Shown here piece after piece: positions 1 through 6,216 of a stretch of 13,163 nt of DNA. The position numbers and the translations under genes are program-made. Below the pieces are notes generated by a model that saw nothing but the letters and a program-made list of their open reading frames with translations, ran no database searches and was not told where the DNA came from. Numbering within the stretch: the stretch's first letter is position 1; each line of letters opens with the position of its first letter. The DNA comes from an uncultured Eubacteriales bacterium (lineage in GTDB: Bacteria; Bacillota; Clostridia; Oscillospirales; UBA644), in NCBI GenBank assembly GCA_934481505.1, contig CAKSPP010000020.1, positions 1 through 13,163 of the forward strand, written 5' to 3'.

Positions 1-657
1 ATGGTCGATATCGCGAGCCGTGCAATGCTCGGCGAAAAGCTTTCCGAAATGGGATATGAAACGGGGCTTGCCGAAACTTCCAAATACTACGCCGTGAAGG
101 TTCCTGTTTTTAGCTTTGAAAAAATTGCCGACGCAAACACCATTATGGGACCCGAAATGAAATCGACGGGCGAAGTCCTCGGAATCGGAAGAACAAAAGC
201 CGAGGCTTTGTATAAGGGGCTTGCCGCAAGCGGAATAGATGTTGCCGAAATAAAGAAAAAGCCGAACAGAGGAATACTTATATCGGTTGAAGACTATGAC
301 TATTCCGACGCTATCGCTCTTGCCGAAAAGTTTACCGATCTCGGAATAAAAATTTATGCAACGCCCGACACGGCAAAGGCTATCCGCTCGAAAGGAATAG
401 ACGTCGTCACGGCACGCAATGTCTGGGAAAACAGCGATATAAATGACCTTCTCGAAAACGGAACCGTAAATTATGTCGTATATACGGGTGCGGTTATGGA
501 TTCCTCCGTCGGAGATTTCAGGGTGCTTTACCGCAAGGCTATGGACTTGCAGATACCCTGTATGACGAGTATCGACACAGCTCTTGCCCTTGCCGACGTT
601 ATCGCCGCATATTACAGCCAGAGCACAACAAGACTTATCGATATAAATAAAAAATAA
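1..657 (+). CDS. carB: carbamoyl-phosphate synthase large subunit, C-terminal 218 residues (partial)
   Basis: This is the end of the large subunit of carbamoyl-phosphate synthase, which makes carbamoyl phosphate from bicarbonate, ATP and glutamine-derived ammonia for pyrimidine and arginine synthesis. The family is usually about 1,070 residues, so roughly the last fifth is visible. The ATG at base 1 is an internal codon: the first residues (VDIASRAMLGEKLSEMG) align with the middle of the second ATP-grasp half in known CarB proteins. Residues 50-66 carry the conserved GPEMKSTGEVLGIGRT segment. From about residue 88 the chain is an MGS-like allosteric domain, with the ATPDTAK loop at about 120-126 and a C-terminal helix (TALALADVIAAYY). 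This domain binds regulators such as UMP or ornithine in characterised enzymes; which effector applies here cannot be read. The stop TAA is followed directly by a strong hairpin terminator, so carB ends its transcript. Identification is secure; only completeness is missing. Confidence 0.97.
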   Translation: MVDIASRAMLGEKLSEMGYETGLAETSKYYAVKVPVFSFEKIADANTIMGPEMKSTGEVLGIGRTKAEALYKGLAASGIDVAEIKKKPNRGILISVEDYDYSDAIALAEKFTDLGIKIYATPDTAKAIRSKGIDVVTARNVWENSDINDLLENGTVNYVVYTGAVMDSSVGDFRVLYRKAMDLQIPCMTSIDTALALADVIAAYYSQSTTRLIDINKK

Positions 658-689
658 TGAAAAAGGATACCCAAGGGTATCCTTTTTCA
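658..689. terminator. bidirectional intrinsic terminator between carB and the AlkD-like gene
   Basis: A perfect 15-bp inverted repeat (TGAAAAAGGATACCC, then AA, then GGGTATCCTTTTTCA) lies one base after the carB stop. On the plus strand the 3' arm ends in a T run. On the minus strand the hairpin is followed by TTATTTTTTATTT, so it can also end the convergent luxS-yhcC-alkD transcript. The stop codon of the minus-strand gene (687-689) lies inside the stem. Confidence 0.9.
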
Positions 690-1367
690 TTTGACTGTAA
701 GTTTTATTAAATATTCTTTATCTTCCGGGGAAATCCGGTAGCTTTCTATCGATTTTCTTATCGCCTTGTTGTGAGTCCAAGTGTCAAGCCTTTTTTCTTC
801 AAAATACGGGAGAATTTCGGCTCTCTGTTTTGCAAGTGCTGTCGCGAAATACCAGGCTTTTGCCATATTTATATAATATTCGTCCGATTTTATTTCGGCG
901 ATGGCTTTTGCGTATTCGGGTAAGAAATTATCGTCAAGGAAATATTTCATTAAAATGACGACTGCAAACCTCACTTCATATGTTTTATCCGATTTTATCC
1001 AGCGTTTAATCGCTGCGATTACTTTTTCGGGGGCTTTTGAAAAGCTTTTCGGGGAAATAAGGTCGCAGGTCGCCCAGTTGTCAACATACGGAAGAAAACT
1101 GTCAAGAAGAGCGACTGCTTCGTCGCAATCCCTTATCTTTTCGATAATCATCCCGTGAAGATTGTTTTCTTCGTAATATTTATGAGGAAGAGTTTTTAAG
1201 AACTTTTTGTAATTTCCGCTTTTGAAAACCGTCGCCGCATATTTTCTCAATACGGGCGTTCTTACGCCGATTATCGTTTCGGGAGAAATATTCGGTATCA
1301 GCTTTGAATGAAACGCCTTATAGTCGGCGTCGGCAAGCGAAAATAAATCTTTTTGAATTTCAGTCAT
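687..1367 (-). CDS. DNA alkylation repair protein, AlkD-like HEAT-repeat DNA glycosylase
   Basis: The 226-residue protein belongs to the DNA_alkylation (AlkD/AlkC) superfamily, all-alpha HEAT-like repeat proteins that excise N3- and N7-alkylated purines. The VDNWATCDL segment (about 95-103) places W98 and D102 four residues apart, matching the spacing of the W109/D113 DNA-contacting pair of Bacillus cereus AlkD as I recall it. R133 in EVRFAVVILMK and W172 in AKAWYFA are plausible counterparts of further active-site residues. Length is normal. The start at 1367 is chosen because GGAGGGG lies three bases upstream (1371-1377) and the protein then begins MTEIQKD. A longer in-frame reading from 1421 would run deep into the preceding gene. 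The start overlaps the upstream radical SAM gene by 8 bases, so translation is probably coupled. It is the last gene of the luxS operon. Family assignment is firm; substrate range is inferred. Confidence 0.9.
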   Translation of the reverse strand: MTEIQKDLFSLADADYKAFHSKLIPNISPETIIGVRTPVLRKYAATVFKSGNYKKFLKTLPHKYYEENNLHGMIIEKIRDCDEAVALLDSFLPYVDNWATCDLISPKSFSKAPEKVIAAIKRWIKSDKTYEVRFAVVILMKYFLDDNFLPEYAKAIAEIKSDEYYINMAKAWYFATALAKQRAEILPYFEEKRLDTWTHNKAIRKSIESYRISPEDKEYLIKLTVK

Positions 1368-2295
1368 TTTCCCCTCCGAAAAGTTTTCCCTGATATGAAT
1401 TCCGCCTTTTCGCCTCTGCAAGAATATAGTTGAGAACCGACCATTTATAACGCGACCATTCGGGAGAAAGCAAAAGGTCGGGCGGACTGTCTCCCGTAAT
1501 TCGGTGAACGACCGTTTTCGGGTTCAGCCTTTCGATACAGCCGAGCAGAATATCGGTATATTCTTCCTTTTCAAGCGTTCTGAATTCTCCTCGTTTCCAC
1601 ATTTCGGCAAGAGGCGTGCCGTCTATAACGTGCAGAAGTTGAAGCTTTATGCCGTCGATATCTTTTTTCGAAAGATATTCGACTGTTTCGTAAATCATTT
1701 CTTTTGTTTCGCCCGGAAGTCCGATAATGACGTGAACTATGACCGAAATTCCTCGTTTTTTCAAGTCGTTTACGGCTTTGTCGAAAACGGGCAGGGGATA
1801 GCCTCGGTTTATTTTTACTGCGGTTTCTTCGTGAATTGTCTGCAAGCCGAGTTCGACCCATACGGGCTTTATTTTATTTAATCTTTCGAGCAAATCGCAA
1901 ACATCGTCGGGTAAGCAGTCGGGGCGGGTGGCAATTGACAAAATCTTGATATCGGGGTGGCTTATCGCCTCGGTGAAAATCTTTTCAAGATAATCTACGG
2001 GAGCGTAAGTATTTGTAAACGCCTGAAAATATGCGATATATTTCCCGTTTTTGATTTTTTTTGAGACTTTTTTCTTTGCTTCTTCAATCTGGTCGTATAT
2101 AGACATGGAAGAATTCGCGGCAAAGTCTCCCGAACCTCCGGCACTGCAAAAAATACAGCCGCCGACTCCGACTTTTCCGTCTCTGTTCGGACAGGTCATA
2201 TTCCCGTTTAAGGATATTTTATATATTTTCTCTCCGTATGTTCTCTTTAAGTATCCGCTTAAATCGTTATACGGTTTTATTTCGCTCTTTTCCAT
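1360..2295 (-). CDS. radical SAM protein, TIGR01212/YhcC family
   Basis: The 311-residue protein carries the atypical cluster motif of the TIGR01212 (YhcC) branch of radical SAM enzymes: Cys35, Cys47 and Cys50 in TCPNRDG...GGCIFC, spaced C-x11-C-x2-C. These should bind a [4Fe-4S] cluster that cleaves S-adenosylmethionine. Further family signatures are the glycine-rich GGSGDFA (53-59), YFQAFTNTYAP (89-99), IATRPDCLP (121-129), WVELGLQTIHEET in the middle of the barrel, and HVIIGLPGET. Length fits the family. The reaction is not established to my knowledge, and Elp3-like similarity alone does not give a substrate. The ATG lies two bases after the luxS stop and has no clear Shine-Dalgarno sequence in front of it, so it probably depends on translational coupling with luxS. 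Its 3' end overlaps the AlkD-like gene by 8 bases. Confidence 0.92.
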   Translation of the reverse strand: MEKSEIKPYNDLSGYLKRTYGEKIYKISLNGNMTCPNRDGKVGVGGCIFCSAGGSGDFAANSSMSIYDQIEEAKKKVSKKIKNGKYIAYFQAFTNTYAPVDYLEKIFTEAISHPDIKILSIATRPDCLPDDVCDLLERLNKIKPVWVELGLQTIHEETAVKINRGYPLPVFDKAVNDLKKRGISVIVHVIIGLPGETKEMIYETVEYLSKKDIDGIKLQLLHVIDGTPLAEMWKRGEFRTLEKEEYTDILLGCIERLNPKTVVHRITGDSPPDLLLSPEWSRYKWSVLNYILAEAKRRNSYQGKLFGGEND

Positions 2296-2297
2296 AA

Positions 2298-2777
2298 TTA
2301 TTCGGGATAAACCGTTCTGTCTTCTGAATATTCGGACAGGACTTTATCGTAATATTTACGGCAGTAGAATTTCGCAAATTCGAGGTTTAAGTCAAGATAG
2401 TTTCCGCAGTCTCTCGCCGACGAATCGGGAATGTTACCCTCATAACCGATACAGAATTCAACGCATCTTTTTACAAGTTCGAAAATGTCTTTCGTATAAA
2501 GATCTCCCGAAACGATAAGGTAAAAGCCCGTGCGGCAGCCCATAGGTCCGAAATATATGATTTTTTCAGCCCATTTTTTGTCGTTGCGTAAAAATGTCGC
2601 GGCAAGGTGTTCTGTTGCGTGAACCGCGGCGGTATCCATTGCGGGTTCTTTATTCGGAATCGTAAATCTCAAATCAAAGGTCGTTACCGTATTTTCTCCG
2701 ACTTTGTCTTTTCTTGAAACATATATTCCTTCTTTTAATTTTTCGTGGTTCACTTCAAAACTCGGTATTTTCTTCAT
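2298..2777 (-). CDS. luxS: S-ribosylhomocysteine lyase (LuxS)
   Basis: LuxS converts S-ribosylhomocysteine to homocysteine and 4,5-dihydroxy-2,3-pentanedione, the precursor of autoinducer 2, in the activated methyl cycle. The 159-residue length is typical. The metal site is complete: His53 and His57 with Glu56 in HATEHLAATF (the HxxEH motif) and Cys124 in ARDCGNYL. The catalytic Cys81 lies in FGPMGCRTGFYL. Compared with the more usual HTIEH, the loop reads HATEH, a mild change. The start has a GGAG ribosome binding site (within CGGAGAAATAAA, about 2786-2790) and follows a good promoter by about 30 bases. It is the first gene of a three-gene operon with a radical SAM protein and an alkylation repair protein. 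Pfs/MTA-SAH nucleosidase, the enzyme that supplies its substrate, is not in the window. Identification is secure. Confidence 0.97.
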   Translation of the reverse strand: MKKIPSFEVNHEKLKEGIYVSRKDKVGENTVTTFDLRFTIPNKEPAMDTAAVHATEHLAATFLRNDKKWAEKIIYFGPMGCRTGFYLIVSGDLYTKDIFELVKRCVEFCIGYEGNIPDSSARDCGNYLDLNLEFAKFYCRKYYDKVLSEYSEDRTVYPE

Positions 2778-2806
2778 TTTTATTTCTCCGTATTTTTATT
2801 CCCTTG

Positions 2807-2835
2807 ATTTTATCATATTTATAAGATAAAGTCAA
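2807..2835 (-). promoter_or_regulatory. sigma-A-type promoter for the luxS operon
   Basis: Read on the minus strand: TTGACT (2835-2830), a 17-base A/T-rich spacer, then TAAAAT (2812-2807). This is a near-consensus -35/-10 pair. Transcription would begin near 2800, giving a leader of only about 23 bases, too short for a riboswitch. The -35 box contains the TGA stop codon of spoIID (2832-2834), so the promoter overlaps the 3' end of that gene. Confidence 0.7.
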
Positions 2836-3720
2836 TAAAAATCGTCGTCGGAAACGGCTTTTATTTCGACCTGTGAATAGTAATATTTAAGAATTTCCGC
2901 ATAGGTATATCCCTGTTTTGCAAGACAGTTTGCTCCGTCTTCGCTGAGTCCCAGGCAAAGTCCTTTTCCTTTTGCCGAAAATACAACCGTTCCGTCGGAA
3001 ATCTCAAAAGTAAAATTTACCGACGGAATTCCGAATTCGCGGCAGAAATCAACTCCCGAAACCTTTTTGCCGAAAACGGTTATTTCTTTTACCGAGCCTG
3101 TCGCGGTTTTTTCGGTGATTTCAAACTTCCGATGAAAAAGAGGGAGAGGTCGTGTCCCAGAAACTGTCTTTTGATTTTAAGTAGTGCAAATTTTTACCGA
3201 TAATTTCTTCGGCATTTTCCGTTTTGCCGGAAGAACAAAAGGTTCTCGCTCCGATGATTGCCTGTCCGTCATAAAAAACGGCAGTGTCTATAACTTCCGA
3301 AACAAGCGAAATAACCCTGTTTTTCTCGTTTTCCGAAAGGGTTCGTTCGGGAACTGAAATATTGTTGCAGTCGGAGCAGCCGGTGCATAAAAACGCGTCG
3401 GGGTGAGTCTTTTTTGAGAAAGTCCTGTCGTAAAGCATGTCGCTGCATATCGCACATGCAACGGCTTTTACCGCTTCGTCCGAAAAAATATCCGCCCCGT
3501 CGGCAACTATCTGCCTGTATATACATTCCGAAAGGCTTATGTCTTCGGTTTTATCTGTTTTTTTATCGAAAATTTTTACGGTGATATCTCTTTTTATCGT
3601 ATAATCGTTTCGGTTGAAAACTTCCGTTTGCTTTTCTTTTGACGAAAACAGTCCGCAGGCAAAGGGGAGAGAAAGAAAAAATACGGTTAAGACCAATACG
3701 GAAATAATTTTCGAACGCAT
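2832..3720 (-). pseudogene. spoIID: stage II sporulation protein D (SpoIID), split by a one-base frame change
   Basis: SpoIID is a lytic transglycosylase that acts with SpoIIP to remove peptidoglycan during engulfment of the forespore. The start at 3720 has AAAGGAGG eight bases upstream and gives an N-terminal membrane segment (about 4-22). The first frame (3121-3720, 199 residues) holds DEAVKAVACA (Glu82 aligns with the catalytic Glu of the usual EALKAQA motif), a Cys/His zinc-site-like stretch HPDAFLCTGCSDC (106-118), and SSGKTENAEEI (163-173). It stops at TGA 3121-3123. The conserved C-terminus continues one base out of frame from about 3122 to the TGA at 2832: GKGLCLGLSEDGAN, then KQGYTYAEILKYYY. 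Joined, it would be about 295 residues, near or slightly below the family's usual length. The cause may be a true disabling mutation, an assembly or sequencing indel (a TTTTT run lies at 3135-3139), or +1 recoding at GUU-UGA. The usual HGVGMSQ motif is also changed to LCLGLSE. Family call is firm; functional state is open. Confidence 0.85.
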
Positions 3721-3743
3721 TTTTGAAACCTCCTTTTTTCTAA

Positions 3744-3772
3744 AATATATGCGGTGCGAGAAATGTATATGA
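3744..3772 (-). promoter_or_regulatory. candidate sigma-E-type sporulation promoter for spoIID
   Basis: Read on the minus strand: TCATATA (3772-3766), a 14-base spacer, and CATATATT (3751-3744). The Bacillus sigma-E consensus is roughly KMATATT-N14-CATACANT, so each box differs at one position and the spacing is exact. It sits just upstream of the AAAGGAGG ribosome binding site (3729-3736) of spoIID, a gene known to be sigma-E controlled in Bacillus subtilis. The region is A/T rich, so a chance match is possible. Confidence 0.5.
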
Positions 3773-3787
3773 TTTATGAATTTCGGC

Positions 3788-3816
3788 TTGACTATTAGCA
3801 AAAAATAGTATATACT
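3788..3816 (+). promoter_or_regulatory. sigma-A-type promoter for the LRR-to-M20 operon
   Basis: TTGACT (3788-3793), a 17-base spacer and TATACT (3811-3816) form a near-consensus vegetative promoter. A start near 3823 would leave a leader of about 30 bases before the ATG at 3854, which has CGGAGG at 3841-3846. It stands back to back with the candidate sigma-E promoter of spoIID. It is the only clear promoter I see for the seven rightward genes. Confidence 0.75.
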
Positions 3817-3853
3817 GTAAGATAGAAAAAAGTTGTTTTTCGGAGGTGCATTG

Positions 3854-5776
3854 ATGAACGACGCAAATAAAACCGATAAGCAAAAGAAGATAGTTTCGAA
3901 AGCCGATAAAAAGGAAAACGAATCGAAAAGATCCGAAAAGATAAAGGGTCATTACGCCCGCACGTTTTATTATTCGTTTCTTATCTCGTTTATAGTTTTC
4001 GGTCTTATCGCCATATTTATATTTATATATTCCCAGGATAAAAACTTCTTCGGATTTTCCCAGAGATATTACGACAGGGCAACTTCGTATATCGAAAAAG
4101 GCGACATTCAGTCGGCTCAAAAAGAGCTTGAAGCCTGCCTTAAATTCGACGAAACATATACGAGAGCGAGAACCTTGCTTGCGGATATCTATATGCAGGA
4201 GAAAAACTATACGGAAGCCGAAAGAGTTCTTGCACGCAGCATTGAACTCAATCCGAGAAATATAGATTCCTATCTCGAATATATAAAGGCTCTTGCTTTG
4301 CAGGGAAAATTCCAGGCGGCGTTCGACTTTATAAACGGGATAGATTCGAGCTATATGTCAATGAAGGTGCTTGAAAAACTGCCTGCGACCCCGTCCGTTT
4401 CTCCCGCTTCGGGAAACTACGATTCCGCCGTCGACATTACAATCAAGGCTGACGAAAACTGTACTGTCTACTATACGACCGACGGTTCGGTTCCCGATTT
4501 CGAAAGCAGCGTTTATGACGGAAATCCGATAAAGCTTGAACGCAATTCGATAACTCTGCGTGCCGTTGCCGTTTCGGAAGAGGGATATATAAGCAACGAA
4601 TATAACGCAGCGTTTAGTGTTTATAACAGAAATACCGAATATAAATTTGTCGATCCGAAAGTCGAGGCTATCGTAAGAGTTCTTATAAATAAGCCTAAGG
4701 GAACAATTCTTTACGGAGACCTTGAAAGAATAACAGCCTTTACGAACGCGACGAAAGAAACATCCGCCGTAACGGGTCAGATAACAACCCTTGAAGACCT
4801 TGCGGCGATCCCGAATCTTACATCCGTCGTTCTTCACGGAGAAACGGGAATAACCGATTTCTCGATACTTCCGTCTCTTCTTAATGTAAAAGAACTTGAT
4901 CTTACGAACTGCAAAGTCGCGTCGAAAGCTCTGGACGCAATTTCGTCAATGACATGGCTTGAAAATCTTGTTCTTGATAAAAACACGATATCCGACGCCG
5001 AACCGATTTCAAAACTCGTTAAACTCAAGAGCCTTTCGATAAGCGATAATAATATAAAGGATATCTCGGTTCTTTCGGGACTTACTTCTCTTACCGAAAT
5101 CAATATATCGAAAAACTTTGTTCAGGATATTTCGGCTCTGTCTTCGATGACAAAACTGAAAACCGCCGATGTGTCTGAAAACCTTATCACAACGGTTTCC
5201 GCAATTTCCGAACTTTCTTCTTTGAAGAGTTTAAGTGCTTCGGGAAATCAGCTTTCTTCGATAGAAGCTCTCCGCCGGGTGACATCTCTCACGACGCTCG
5301 ATCTTTCGAATAACAAACTCTATAATATAAGTGCTCTTTCGGGAATGTCTTCTCTTACAAACCTTGACATCTCTTCGAATGCTCTCACTTCTCTTGAAAG
5401 CCTTTCGTCCCTTTCAAATCTTACGACTTTGAATGTCAGCGGAAATAAGATTTCCGATTTCGGAGTGCTTTCGCAGACAAATGTCAAACATCTTGTCGCC
5501 GTAAATACCGAAATGAGCGATTCAATGCTTTCTTCTGTCGCAAAACTTTCGAGATTGCAGACGCTTGACATAAGAAACAATAAGTTTTTCGATGTTTCGC
5601 CGCTTACTTCGCTTTCAAATCTCACAACTCTTAACATAAGCGGAAATTCTCCGAAAAATATATCGGCTCTTGCGGGCTGCCGAAGTCTGAACAGCGTAAC
5701 CTGCTCGAATTCGACCGTAAGCGATTCCGACCTTTACGCTCTTAAAAACAAGGGCATAACGGTAATAACCAACTGA
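3854..5776 (+). CDS. membrane-anchored TPR / chitobiase-C-like / internalin-type leucine-rich-repeat protein
   Basis: This 640-residue protein is predicted to be tethered to the membrane and exposed outside. Domains in order: a Lys-rich cytoplasmic tail (1-35); one transmembrane helix (37-59); about three TPR-like helical pairs (70-165, with GDIQSAQKELEACLKFD and NYTEAERVLARSIELNP); a CHB_HEX_C-like beta domain (about 180-257, with VYYTTDGSVP, typical of bacterial surface proteins); an LRR cap of the YKFVDPKVEAIVRVLI type (about 262-330); and 22-residue internalin-like LRRs to the end. There is no cleavable signal peptide or LPXTG motif, so the N-terminal helix is the anchor. The start at 3854 is chosen over an in-frame TTG at 3833 because CGGAGG lies seven bases upstream of the ATG. 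It is the first gene of the operon. LRR and TPR arrays suggest protein or glycan binding; the partner is unknown. Architecture is confident, function is not. Confidence 0.88.
   Translation: MNDANKTDKQKKIVSKADKKENESKRSEKIKGHYARTFYYSFLISFIVFGLIAIFIFIYSQDKNFFGFSQRYYDRATSYIEKGDIQSAQKELEACLKFDETYTRARTLLADIYMQEKNYTEAERVLARSIELNPRNIDSYLEYIKALALQGKFQAAFDFINGIDSSYMSMKVLEKLPATPSVSPASGNYDSAVDITIKADENCTVYYTTDGSVPDFESSVYDGNPIKLERNSITLRAVAVSEEGYISNEYNAAFSVYNRNTEYKFVDPKVEAIVRVLINKPKGTILYGDLERITAFTNATKETSAVTGQITTLEDLAAIPNLTSVVLHGETGITDFSILPSLLNVKELDLTNCKVASKALDAISSMTWLENLVLDKNTISDAEPISKLVKLKSLSISDNNIKDISVLSGLTSLTEINISKNFVQDISALSSMTKLKTADVSENLITTVSAISELSSLKSLSASGNQLSSIEALRRVTSLTTLDLSNNKLYNISALSGMSSLTNLDISSNALTSLESLSSLSNLTTLNVSGNKISDFGVLSQTNVKHLVAVNTEMSDSMLSSVAKLSRLQTLDIRNNKFFDVSPLTSLSNLTTLNISGNSPKNISALAGCRSLNSVTCSNSTVSDSDLYALKNKGITVITN
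5024..5482 (+). repeat. regular 66-bp-period leucine-rich repeats within the surface protein gene
   Basis: Six successive 22-codon units begin at 5024, 5090, 5156, 5222, 5288 and 5354, followed by a 21-codon unit at 5420. The protein consensus is LxxLxxLSxNxIxDISALSxLxx, the internalin/SDS22-like class. The units match in protein pattern but differ at many bases, so the array is old rather than a recent tandem expansion. Less regular units flank it on both sides, at about 4800-5020 and 5483-5770. Confidence 0.85.
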
Positions 5777-5784
5777 GGTGTTTT

Positions 5785-6216
5785 ATGACTAACGGGCTTC
5801 CCGATGAAAATTTAGACGAACTCTTTTCGTATAATCCCGATGTTCGCTTAAAGGGCGACAACATAAACGACGCCCCGATAACTCCCGAAAACAAAAATCT
5901 GCATATCCCGAAAGTAGAACTCGACAGAAAAGCCGCGGGAGCAATGGTCAAAGGAATTTTTTCTCTCTTTTTCTTTGTCCTTTTCCCGATTGCAATCTGT
6001 GCGATAGTTTCGGGAGCAAAGTCGATAAAAGCACCGAATTCGGGAGGAAAAGCAAAAGCCGGAATAGTGATGGGAATAATTTCCCTGCTGCTTTTTATCG
6101 GCACTTGCACGGCGGCTGTCGTCTTTGACGACAAACTTGTCTCGTGGGGCATTATCGGAATAATTACCGATTTATATAACGAACTTCTGACGAAAACAGG
6201 CGAATTTTTCAAATGA
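5785..6216 (+). CDS. small DUF4190-like membrane protein
   Basis: The 143-residue protein has a polar N-terminal half of about 50 residues rich in Asp, Asn and Pro, then two hydrophobic helices (about 57-77 and 93-114) joined by a short basic linker (GAKSIKAPNSGGKAKAG). That arrangement is typical of DUF4190-type bacterial membrane proteins, for which no biochemical function is established. A weak third hydrophobic stretch lies at 119-130. The start ATG has GAGGTG at 5775-5780, overlapping the stop of the LRR gene. Its last codons overlap the next gene by four bases (ATGA), so all three are probably translated together. It may help place or stabilise the neighbouring surface protein, but nothing in the sequence shows that. 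Confidence 0.75.
   Translation: MTNGLPDENLDELFSYNPDVRLKGDNINDAPITPENKNLHIPKVELDRKAAGAMVKGIFSLFFFVLFPIAICAIVSGAKSIKAPNSGGKAKAGIVMGIISLLLFIGTCTAAVVFDDKLVSWGIIGIITDLYNELLTKTGEFFK

Noticed and set aside
1..3. ATG at the first base as the true start of a 218-aa protein
   Set aside because: The first residues match the interior of CarB, and the protein begins in the middle of the second ATP-grasp half, so the gene is cut by the window edge.
1368..1421. Upstream start for the AlkD-like gene giving 18 extra residues
   Set aside because: It lies within the radical SAM coding region, has no ribosome binding site, and the residues are unlike the family; GGAGGGG points to 1367.
1504..2518. Plus-strand reading frames opposite the radical SAM and luxS genes
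   Set aside because: Composition is unlike a real protein (runs of Phe, Arg and Ser), and they lie fully opposite two firmly identified genes.
2778..2831. Possible SAM or related riboswitch before luxS
   Set aside because: The promoter leaves a leader of only about 23 bases, too short for a known riboswitch, and no conserved stem is visible.
3721..3801. Longer spoIID start at 3801
   Set aside because: It would run through the candidate promoter and the AAAGGAGG site; the start at 3720 gives a normal membrane leader.
3833..3853. TTG start for the LRR protein
   Set aside because: The CGGAGG at 3841-3846 would be inside the coding region; it is correctly placed for the ATG at 3854.
5024..5482. 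The 66-bp periodicity as a CRISPR or tandem DNA repeat
   Set aside because: The period is exactly 22 codons, in frame, and conserved at protein rather than base level, so it is an LRR coding pattern.
4358..5637. Three long minus-strand reading frames opposite the LRR gene
   Set aside because: They are antisense shadows of the repetitive Ser/Leu-rich codons, with no family resemblance, promoter or ribosome binding site.
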